Assembly: GCA_948496895.1 (NCBI GenBank)
Contig: CAOOJO010000224.1
Coordinates: forward strand, 1-5,346
Direction of reading: 5' to 3'
Source of the DNA: an uncultured Acetatifactor sp.
Lineage (GTDB): Bacteria > Bacillota > Clostridia > Lachnospirales > Lachnospiraceae
Length of the DNA stretch: 5,346 nt
In this document: positions 1 to 5,226 of the stretch, in pieces
Position numbering within the stretch: the stretch's first letter is position 1
Layout: each line of letters begins with the position of its first letter
The notes under the pieces: model-generated
Databases searched by the model: none
Told to the model about the DNA's origin: nothing
The model's input: the letters and a program-made list of their open reading frames with translations, nothing else
Translations under genes and position numbers: made by a program

Positions 1-1
1 G

Positions 2-1141
2 AAAGGCCGGGAAGAGGGGTTCTACCGGCTGGAGAAGTTCACCAGGAAGACGAAAAACGACGGGACGCTCACGGGGTATCCAACGGCCAGCGTGTTCTCC
101 TCCACGCTGAATTCCCAGGTAATGGACATGTATAAGCGGCTGGGCATGCGCCACAGCAAGGTGTATTACGGCTTTGACGGCGCTACGGCGCTTACCTCCG
201 CCATGTTGAATGTGAAATATATGTTCGGGGAGTCGGCGGACTATGAGAATGGCCTCTATACGCTGATTGGGCACAGTGGGGACATTTTTCTCTATCAGTG
301 CAATGCCGTGCTGCCCTTTGGCTATGTGGCCCCCGTGGGATACGACCTGCCGGAGGGGTACGAGGAGCAGGGTCTGAAGCTCCAGAACCGGATGGTGGAG
401 GACCTGGGGATAGAGGGAGCTCTCTTCCGGAAGGCGGAGAGCGAGCAGCGGGGGGACGACGTGGAGTTCACCCCCCAGGAGGGCGGGTACTATTATGCCA
501 TCCTCACGGCCTCGGGCACGGGAAAGGTGGACTGCATCGGCGGCAGCACGGTGGAGGAGAAATACAACGATCTGAAGGACGGGTCGATTCTGTATCTGGG
601 ATACCTGGAGAGGGAGCAGACCGTCACGCTGACCAACGGGGACGAGGATGACGAGACGCCCAAGGTTCAGGCGGACATCTTCCAGATGGACGAGGCGGTG
701 CTGCGGGAGGCCCTGGAGGTGCTGGGGGCGCAGCATATGGAACAGGTGACATGGGAGAACGACACCCTGACAGGCAGCATCGCCCTGGAGAGTGCGGGGA
801 GGGTAATCCTTTCCGTGCCCTATGAGGCGGGCTGGCAGATATCCGTGAACGGGGAAAAAGCCCGGGGGGAGCTGTTCGGCGGCTGCCTCATGGCTTTTGA
901 CCTGGAGCCGGGGGAGTACCGGTTCGAGATGAAGTACGTGCCGGAGGGCGCCGGAGCCGGGATTTTGGTGAGCATCGTGAGCATAGCGGCGTTCTGCGGG
1001 ATTACAGTGCTGAAAAGACGAACATGTAGTCCGCAGGGAAGGGCCAGGGAGCCCGGGGCGGCGCAGCAGGAGGAAGCGGGAGGCGAAGCCCCAAAAGAAG
1101 AGGGAAAGGCGGCAGAAGTGTCCGCTAAAGCAAGGGACTAA
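2..1141 (+). CDS. YfhO-family membrane protein, C-terminal part (5' truncated by window edge)
   Basis: This frame is open from position 2 to the TAA at 1139-1141, giving 379 residues; the true start lies upstream. The GTG at 92 is internal, because family-like sequence (GFYRLEKF, then GYPTASVFSSTLN) runs through it. YfhO proteins are large polytopic GT-C-like membrane proteins. In Bacillus subtilis, YfhO acts with CsbB in adding a sugar to lipoteichoic acid on the outer face of the membrane. Visible hallmarks are the SSTLN block, the GATALTSAMLNVKYMF block (matching the family's 'ds.LgvKYl' region), the late PYEAGWQISVNGEKA extracellular beta-rich segment, EPGEYRFEMKYVPEG, and one final transmembrane helix (GILVSIVSIAAFCGITVL, about 958-1012) followed by KRR. 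The many N-terminal membrane helices expected of the family are outside the window. An unusual Ala/Glu/Gly/Lys-rich tail of about 40 residues follows the last helix. Family assignment is confident; the substrate is unknown. Confidence 0.88.
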   Translation, partial: KGREEGFYRLEKFTRKTKNDGTLTGYPTASVFSSTLNSQVMDMYKRLGMRHSKVYYGFDGATALTSAMLNVKYMFGESADYENGLYTLIGHSGDIFLYQCNAVLPFGYVAPVGYDLPEGYEEQGLKLQNRMVEDLGIEGALFRKAESEQRGDDVEFTPQEGGYYYAILTASGTGKVDCIGGSTVEEKYNDLKDGSILYLGYLEREQTVTLTNGDEDDETPKVQADIFQMDEAVLREALEVLGAQHMEQVTWENDTLTGSIALESAGRVILSVPYEAGWQISVNGEKARGELFGGCLMAFDLEPGEYRFEMKYVPEGAGAGILVSIVSIAAFCGITVLKRRTCSPQGRAREPGAAQQEEAGGEAPKEEGKAAEVSAKARD

Positions 1142-1163
1142 TACCCGGAAAAGGGAATGAAAT

Positions 1164-1170
1164 AGGAGGA
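1164..1170 (+). promoter_or_regulatory. Shine-Dalgarno site of the YitT gene
   Basis: AGGAGGA is a near-perfect anti-16S match, but it lies 14 nt before the ATG at 1185, longer than the usual 5-9 nt. The spacer is purine-only apart from the start codon itself. No nearer in-frame start exists: the ATG at 1157 hits TAG after two codons. I see no promoter in the 43-bp gap after yfhO, which suggests read-through transcription from it. Confidence 0.6.
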
Positions 1171-1184
1171 GAAAAGAAAGAGAA

Positions 1185-2057
1185 ATGAAGACAAAAGTGG
1201 AAAATGCAATGCTGGATACCGCAAAGCGCACAGTCATGATCCTGCTGGCGGCAGTGCTCATGGCCGTGAACCTGAAGACCTTTGTCCGCACAGGGGGTCT
1301 GATCCCCGGCGGCTTCAATGGCCTTACCAGGCTCATCCAGGAAATCTGCGACCTGGTATGGGGCTTCGAGCCGCCCTTTACCCTGATCAACCTGACGCTG
1401 AATTCCATCCCCATCGTGGTGAGCTTCAAGTTCATCGGCAAGAAATTCACCCTGTATTCCTGCCTGATGATCGTGGTATCGGGCCTGATCACCGACTTCA
1501 TCCCCAGCTATGCGGTGACCACGGACATGCTGTTGGTGAGCGTGTTCGGCGGGCTGTTCAACGCCCTTGCCATGATCATCTGCCTGATGGCCGGGGCCAC
1601 GGCGGGGGGCACGGACTTCATCGCCATCTTCCTTTCGGAGAAGATGGACATCGATTCCTGGAATTATATCTTTATGGGAAACGTGGCGATACTGGGCGTA
1701 GCGGGGGCACTGTTCGGATGGGACAAGGCGCTGTACTCCATCATCTTCCAGTTCACCTCCACCCAGGTGCTCCACGCGCTGCACAGGCGCTACCAGAAGC
1801 AGACCCTGCTGATCGTCACGAAGAAGCCGGACGAGGTCTATGAGGTCATCAAGGAGATGACCAACCACGATGCCACGCTGATCAAGGGCGAGGGGTGCTT
1901 CATGAAGCAGGAATGCAATATCCTTTACTCCGTGGTGGGCCGGGACGAGGTGCGCAAGGTGCTCAACCGCGTAAAGGAGACGGATCCTACGGCCTTTGTG
2001 AACATGATCCGCACGGAAAGCCTGTCGGGAAGGTTCTACCAGAGACCTAACGACTGA
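1185..2057 (+). CDS. YitT family membrane protein (DUF161 + DUF2179)
   Basis: A complete 290-residue protein, the usual length for the YitT/YpjC/YqfU/YvjA group of Firmicute membrane proteins. It has about five to six hydrophobic segments: residues 16-34, 63-80, 88-106, 115-137 and 160-178. Two family glycine motifs are clear, GGLIPGGFNGL near residue 37 and GATAGGTDFIA near residue 137; they are characteristic of the duplicated DUF161 half. After the last helix, a soluble DUF2179 domain (about residues 205-276) carries the expected pattern NHDATLIKGEGCF, then LYSVVGRDEV, then DPTAFVNMI. This domain is thought to be cytoplasmic and possibly ligand-binding. The biochemical function of the family is not established; transport is a common guess. 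The gene begins 43 bp after yfhO and is followed by a strong terminator, so it probably ends that transcription unit. The ATG at 1185 was chosen because it follows AGGAGGA and directly precedes the first membrane segment. Confidence 0.93.
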   Translation: MKTKVENAMLDTAKRTVMILLAAVLMAVNLKTFVRTGGLIPGGFNGLTRLIQEICDLVWGFEPPFTLINLTLNSIPIVVSFKFIGKKFTLYSCLMIVVSGLITDFIPSYAVTTDMLLVSVFGGLFNALAMIICLMAGATAGGTDFIAIFLSEKMDIDSWNYIFMGNVAILGVAGALFGWDKALYSIIFQFTSTQVLHALHRRYQKQTLLIVTKKPDEVYEVIKEMTNHDATLIKGEGCFMKQECNILYSVVGRDEVRKVLNRVKETDPTAFVNMIRTESLSGRFYQRPND

Positions 2058-2089
2058 CGGATGTGAAATGGAAAACGCATCGGATTTGC

Positions 2090-2145
2090 GCCGTCCCGGC
2101 AGGGGAATCAGAAACAGGATTCCCTTCTGCCGGGGCGGCCTTTTT
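2090..2145 (+). terminator. Rho-independent terminator after the YitT gene
   Basis: The left arm (2090-2109) and right arm (2118-2139) are almost fully complementary. The stem begins GCCG and closes with GGAATC/GATTCC around an 8-nt loop (AGAAACAG). There is one mismatch (T/G opposite, wobble-capable) and a 2-nt bulge (TT at 2125-2126). The right arm is followed by C and five T residues. It starts 32 bp after the YitT stop codon and separates this unit from the blaI promoter. There is no T run on the other side, so it acts in the + direction only. Confidence 0.9.
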
Positions 2146-2146
2146 G

Positions 2147-2167
2147 CGATATTTGGTATCGTTTTTT
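2147..2167 (+). terminator. Possible second, weak tandem terminator
   Basis: CGATA (2147-2151) and TATCG (2157-2161) are perfect inverted copies around a 5-nt loop (TTTGG). TTTTTT (2162-2167) follows immediately. The layout is that of an intrinsic terminator, but the stem has only five pairs, two of them G-C, so alone it would be weak. Placed 2 nt after the T run of the strong terminator, it may act as a backup that insulates the repressible blaI promoter. It could also be chance in an AT-rich promoter flank. Confidence 0.35.
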
Positions 2168-2184
2168 GGAATTTTTGAGCGGCT

Positions 2185-2200
2185 GTTGACATTGTAGACA
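2185..2200 (+). promoter_or_regulatory. BlaI-type operator site 1 (overlaps -35)
   Basis: GTTGACATTGTAGACA matches site 2 (2217-2232) at 14 of 16 positions. It is an imperfect dyad centred on T2192 with an ACA-T-TGT core and five of seven outer pairs matching. BlaI/MecI repressors are known to bind TACA/TGTA dyads. The site covers the whole -35 hexamer, so a bound repressor would block sigma contact. Confidence 0.75.
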
Positions 2201-2214
2201 GTATGTGGTAATAT
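2186..2214 (+). promoter_or_regulatory. Sigma-A-type promoter of blaI-blaR1
   Basis: TTGACA (2186-2191) is a perfect -35 box. A 17-bp spacer leads to TAATAT (2209-2214) as the -10 box, preceded by TG at 2206-2207, an extended -10 (TGGTAATAT). The expected transcription start is near 2220-2222, giving a leader of about 50 nt before the blaI ATG. This is a strong promoter by sequence, which suits a gene normally held off by a repressor. BlaI-type operator copies overlap the -35 box and the start site. Confidence 0.88.
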
Positions 2215-2216
2215 AT

Positions 2217-2232
2217 GTTTACAATGTAGACA
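2217..2232 (+). promoter_or_regulatory. BlaI-type operator site 2 (at the transcription start)
   Basis: GTTTACAATGTAGACA contains a perfect TACA-A-TGTA dyad centred on A2224; extended to 15 bp, six of seven pairs match. This is the better of the two sites and fits the TACAnTGTA-type operators of BlaI/MecI repressors. It starts 32 bp after site 1, about three helical turns, placing two dimers on the same face of the DNA around the promoter, and it covers the predicted start of transcription. Confidence 0.8.
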
Positions 2233-2256
2233 ACAGGAAGGATTCAAGCCGCCAAA

Positions 2257-2267
2257 AGGAAGGGGAG
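2257..2267 (+). promoter_or_regulatory. Shine-Dalgarno region of blaI
   Basis: AGGAAGGGGAG is purine-rich and ends four nt before the ATG at 2272. The GGAAG/GGGGAG part gives an acceptable ribosome site at normal spacing and supports this start codon. Confidence 0.65.
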
Positions 2268-2271
2268 TTAC

Positions 2272-2649
2272 ATGAAAGCACTGAGCGAAGCGGAATGGAA
2301 CATCATGGAGAGCCTGTGGGAGGAGTCCCCCAAGGTGGGCAGCAGAATCGTGGCGGATCTGGCGGGCCGGGTAGGGTGGAGCCGGAGCACCACGCTGACC
2401 ATGCTGAAGCGGATGACGGAAAAGGGGCTGATCGCCTGCGAGGACAATGGACGCATGCGGGTCTATGTGCCGCTTATCGAGCGGGAGACCGCCGTGAAGA
2501 AGGAGACGGACAATTTCCTGAAAAGGGTCTATCACGGCAGTGCCAGCATGCTGGTGAACAGCTTCATCAAGAGACAGCGGCTGTCTGCCGAGGAGCTTTC
2601 GGAGCTTCGGCAGATTCTGGATAAGGCAGAGGAAGAGCGGAATGGTTGA
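2272..2649 (+). CDS. blaI: BlaI/MecI-family transcriptional repressor
   Basis: A complete 125-residue protein, the standard BlaI/MecI (penicillinase repressor family) length. The N-terminal winged helix-turn-helix spans about residues 1-68. It opens with LSEAEWNIMESLWE, the recognition helix region is WSRSTTLTMLKRMTEKGLI (residues 36-54), and the wing is around NGRMRVYVPL. The C-terminal part (about 75-121) is the helical dimerisation region, ending LSAEELSELRQILDKAEE. Family members dimerise, bind TACA/TGTA operators and repress their own operon. Signalling by the partner BlaR1 ends in cleavage of an Asn-Phe bond in the dimerisation domain of the staphylococcal and Bacillus proteins. Here the aligned place reads VNSFIKR (N96-S97-F98), so the classical scissile pair is Ser-Phe. 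The gene sits directly behind two matching operators and overlaps blaR1 by 8 bp, so autoregulation is very likely. The symbol is used in the family sense; the regulon need not include a beta-lactamase. Confidence 0.95.
   Translation: MKALSEAEWNIMESLWEESPKVGSRIVADLAGRVGWSRSTTLTMLKRMTEKGLIACEDNGRMRVYVPLIERETAVKKETDNFLKRVYHGSASMLVNSFIKRQRLSAEELSELRQILDKAEEERNG
2629..2634 (+). promoter_or_regulatory. Shine-Dalgarno site of the blaR1-like gene, inside blaI
   Basis: GAGGAA lies within the last codons of blaI, 7 nt before the ATG at 2642. With the 8-bp overlap of the two genes (ATGGTTGA, 2642-2649) this fixes the start and indicates coupled translation of repressor and receptor. Confidence 0.65.
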
Positions 2650-5224
2650 GTGGATGATTTCTTCAAGTGTATTGATCGTGTTCGTGATGGCCATGCGGTA
2701 TTTCTTCCGGGGGAAGCTGCCCATGCGGGCCTGGTACGCCCTGTGGCTGGTGGTGGCGGTGCGGCTGCTGGTGCCGGTGTCCTTTGCGGAGAGCGGGCTG
2801 AGCATACTGAATCTCTTCGCCTTCACGGACAGCGCCCAGGATCGGCAGGATTTGGCAGGGCAGCAGGAGGATGCAGGCGGTGAGGCGCGGCCTGCGGCAG
2901 ACGGGGTGGCTGCGGGAGAGAACGGCCGGACAGGGAATGGCCATGGGGCCGGATTGGAGAATCAGGCGGGAACAGGCCTGCTGGAAACAGGGCTGCGAAA
3001 GGAAGGTACGCAGGCAGGCCAATCCGGGGAGACAGCGGGCCGGGCCGGGGCAGAGGAGACGGATATTATGGCGGATGCTTTGACCGCACCGGGCCGGGTA
3101 CAGGAGCCGGAAACAGGCTCCCTGCACTTCCAGGCGGCAACGCAGGCTTCAGGCGGCGGTTCCGGGGAGGACACAGGCGCCGGGAGCCAGGGAACCGGGC
3201 ACGCCTACCCGGCCTGGCAGACATTCTTCGCCGGACATTCCCTGCTGTGGTATATATGGCTTCTGGGCGTGGCGGTATGCGCAGGCTGTGTCCTGACATT
3301 CAACGGAAAGTACCGCAGAAAAGTGCGCATATCCCGCAGGCGCTGCAAGGCGGCAGCGCAGAGCAGACTTCCGGTCTATGTTTCTCCGGTGGTGGATAAT
3401 CCCTGCATGTTCGGGCTGGCCCGTCCGGCGGTGTACCTGAGCCCGGAGGCTGCGCAGCGGCCGGAGGCCCTTAAGTATGTGCTATGTCATGAGAACGTCC
3501 ATTACAGCCATCGGGACAATCTGTGGGTGGTGGTGCGCGCGGCATGCCTCTGCCTCCACTGGTACAATCCGCTGGTGTGGATTGCCGCGGCCCTGTCCGA
3601 GCAGGACGGCGAGCTGGCCTGTGACGAGAGGACGCTGGAGCTTTTGGGCCAGGAGGAGCGGATCCGCTACGGCAGGGCCCTGCTGGACTTCAGCGCCCAG
3701 GGCAGCACCTGGCAGAGGGGCTGGAAGCTTTCCACCGCCATGTCCAGCGGGAAGAAGCTCCTGAAGGAGCGGCTGCTGGTCATCGTGGGAGAGCCCAGGC
3801 GGCATGCGGGGGCATTGGCAGGGGTCATGCTCCTGACGGCGCTGTGTATGGCAGCCACCTTCACCGGCAGGGTCAGCGGTCAGGAGCCGGAGGGGGATGC
3901 GTCCAAGACAGCCCCGGAGGATGCGGCCTTTGTCGGCACGGGAAGCGGAAAGGAAAGCGCCCCCTCTACGGACGGCGCCGAGAGCACAGCCATCGTATCT
4001 GTCAGGCTGGAAGCTGGCAAAGAGCATGTCCTGAAAATCAGCGGAGAAGCCATGCCGGGAAGCAGCCAGTACCGAATCGACCAGATTGAGCTGAACTGGG
4101 TGCACGACAGGATGGAGGAGACCATGCAGACCATCCGGCCGGAGGACATGAGAGTGCTGTACACCAGGCCGTTGGAGGAAATCCGAAGCGGTGGGGGACA
4201 GATGTATTCCTACACATCGGACGAGGAGCTGTGCTACGCGAAGCCCCTGGTGACGGCTGAGGGCCTGCCTGCCCATGAGGTGGGGAAGTTCCTGGCGGAC
4301 AGGAACGGACAGATATTCTCTGATGCCCCGGACGGAGGGCTGGTGGTGGCAGACCTGAATTTCGACGGCTATCAGGACTTCTGCCTCCGGGACGGGACGG
4401 GGGATACGGTCAATGTTCCCTATTACTGTTATCTCTGGAATCCGGCGGAAGGGCGGTTCGAACCCGGCTATATGATTCCTAATGTGGAGCTGGACCAGGA
4501 GGAGCAGCTCATAAGGAGCGCCACCGATGATGGAAATAATCAGCGCTCTGTGAAGTACTACCGCTTTGACGAAGCGAATGTCCTGCACATGGTGCGGTAT
4601 GTGGAGGAGAACCAGTCCCCGGACGCGGTCTTCCCTACATTGGACCTGACCTATTGTGAGCCGCGCTATGCACTGCCCGCGGTGGACGAATGGGATTACG
4701 GCACCCGCTACGGCGGCGCGCTGACCGAGCGGTTCATTTATTGGGCCAAGGAAGCGCTGACGGAGCTGTACGAGTGGAGCGGCACGAAGATAGATACGGC
4801 GTGCTTCACGGTAACCCATTTTGGAGACTTTTGCTTTGCAAACACGCCGGAAGAACTAAATTCTTCTTTGATATACTATGACCGTGTGTATGGAGAGGAG
4901 GCCGGGTTCGAGAGCTGCATCGAACAGATGGGTGTGGCTACGGAGCGGACGGTGTGGTTCTCCCCTGTGATACAGTGGAACAAGCCGGAGAACCTGGATG
5001 AGATGACGGATCATGAGCTGGCGGAATGGTATTTCGAGAGGGCTCCGCTGGCGGAGGGCGAGAAGCTGGTCAGCGTGGAGGGAATCGGGGAAGGAATCAG
5101 CTACGATACCTATAGCATCTTGAACATCATGGCGGAATCGGGGAATTTCTATCAGATATATCTAAATGGGGCTACCAGGGAGATGAGCGCCATGTATGGC
5201 CCTTATGATTACCGGCCGGACTGA
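2642..5224 (+). CDS. BlaR1-like M56 membrane metalloprotease receptor with non-canonical extracellular sensor
   Basis: An 860-residue protein, much longer than BlaR1/MecR1 (about 585-600). It is expected to be an integral membrane sensor-protease that inactivates the adjacent BlaI. Layout: TM1 about residues 4-22; TM2 about 28-48; an expanded Gly/Ala/Glu/Gln-rich loop 62-195; TM3 about 200-221; a basic cytoplasmic stretch; the M56 domain with HENVH (H283, E284, H287), HWYNPLVW, and the ELACDE block (324-329) supplying the third zinc ligand; SGKKLLKERLL; a dibasic pair R386-R387; TM4 about 390-408; then some 450 extracellular residues. All M56 hallmarks are intact, so it should be catalytic. 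The outer part does not show the SxxK/SxN/KTG layout of a penicillin-binding sensor. Instead, residues about 545-655 contain DLNFDGYQD (571-579), followed by YLWNPAEGRFEP, resembling XAC2610-like domains. A further domain (about 655-860) is not recognised. It starts at ATG 2642 with GAGGAA 7 nt upstream. Protease assignment is firm; the ligand is unknown. Confidence 0.93.
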   Translation: MVEWMISSSVLIVFVMAMRYFFRGKLPMRAWYALWLVVAVRLLVPVSFAESGLSILNLFAFTDSAQDRQDLAGQQEDAGGEARPAADGVAAGENGRTGNGHGAGLENQAGTGLLETGLRKEGTQAGQSGETAGRAGAEETDIMADALTAPGRVQEPETGSLHFQAATQASGGGSGEDTGAGSQGTGHAYPAWQTFFAGHSLLWYIWLLGVAVCAGCVLTFNGKYRRKVRISRRRCKAAAQSRLPVYVSPVVDNPCMFGLARPAVYLSPEAAQRPEALKYVLCHENVHYSHRDNLWVVVRAACLCLHWYNPLVWIAAALSEQDGELACDERTLELLGQEERIRYGRALLDFSAQGSTWQRGWKLSTAMSSGKKLLKERLLVIVGEPRRHAGALAGVMLLTALCMAATFTGRVSGQEPEGDASKTAPEDAAFVGTGSGKESAPSTDGAESTAIVSVRLEAGKEHVLKISGEAMPGSSQYRIDQIELNWVHDRMEETMQTIRPEDMRVLYTRPLEEIRSGGGQMYSYTSDEELCYAKPLVTAEGLPAHEVGKFLADRNGQIFSDAPDGGLVVADLNFDGYQDFCLRDGTGDTVNVPYYCYLWNPAEGRFEPGYMIPNVELDQEEQLIRSATDDGNNQRSVKYYRFDEANVLHMVRYVEENQSPDAVFPTLDLTYCEPRYALPAVDEWDYGTRYGGALTERFIYWAKEALTELYEWSGTKIDTACFTVTHFGDFCFANTPEELNSSLIYYDRVYGEEAGFESCIEQMGVATERTVWFSPVIQWNKPENLDEMTDHELAEWYFERAPLAEGEKLVSVEGIGEGISYDTYSILNIMAESGNFYQIYLNGATREMSAMYGPYDYRPD
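2825..3226 (+). other. Low-complexity extracellular loop segment of the BlaR1-like receptor
   Basis: This part of the gene encodes about 134 residues (62-195) dominated by Gly, Ala, Glu, Gln and Thr with almost no hydrophobic core. It lies between TM2 and TM3. In canonical BlaR1 this is a short extracellular loop of roughly 50 residues that contacts the sensor domain. The DNA has short recurring words such as CAGGCGGC, GGAAACAGG and TCCGGGGAG, suggesting growth by slippage or local duplication, but no clean tandem unit. The frame stays open and TM3 and the protease follow in frame, so this is an insertion and not a sequencing break. Confidence 0.75.
4277..4609 (+). other. XAC2610-like domain with DxNxDGxxD loop (part of the receptor)
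   Basis: Residues about 546-656 of the receptor. The acidic loop D571-L-N573-F-D575-G-Y-Q-D579 has the spacing of an EF-hand-like calcium loop. It is flanked by a beta-like strand before it (GGLVVADLNF), a YYCYLWNPAEGRFEPGY segment after it, and then LDQEEQLIRSATDDG and KYYRFDEANVLHMV. This order (NFDGY.D, 'Y.YLWN...F', a turn with acidic residues, then 'Y.....L') is what I know of XAC2610-type domains, which relate to a periplasmic lysozyme inhibitor. The assignment is by memory of the motif pattern only, without an alignment. Confidence 0.5.
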
Positions 5225-5226
5225 GC

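Noticed and set aside
92..94. GTG at 92 as the start of the first gene
   Set aside because: The frame is open upstream to the window edge with YfhO-like sequence, and no ribosome site precedes this GTG.
1125..2192. Long open frame on the minus strand opposite the YitT gene (355 codons)
   Set aside because: It is antisense to a clear YitT protein. Its translation is rich in His, Asp, Gln and Arg with no domain, as expected from the mirror of GC-rich codons.
2047..2826. Minus-strand frame covering the blaI promoter and blaI (259 codons)
   Set aside because: It runs antisense through a perfect promoter, operators and the blaI gene, and has no start context or domain.
2825..3226. A frameshift or assembly error as the cause of the odd loop in the receptor
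   Set aside because: TM1-TM2 before it and TM3, HExxH and the rest after it are all in the same frame, so the loop is a genuine in-frame segment.
4778..4789. S713-G-T-K716, an SxxK motif in the receptor's outer region that could be read as an acylation serine
   Set aside because: There is no SxN or KTG at suitable distance and it lies in a WSGTKIDTACF context unlike the STYK site of BlaR1. A chance tetrapeptide is more likely.
3482..4819. Long open frame on the minus strand inside the receptor gene (445 codons)
   Set aside because: It is a shadow of the M56/sensor coding frame. The translation shows no recognisable motifs and has the His/Arg/Pro/Leu bias of antisense GC-rich sequence.
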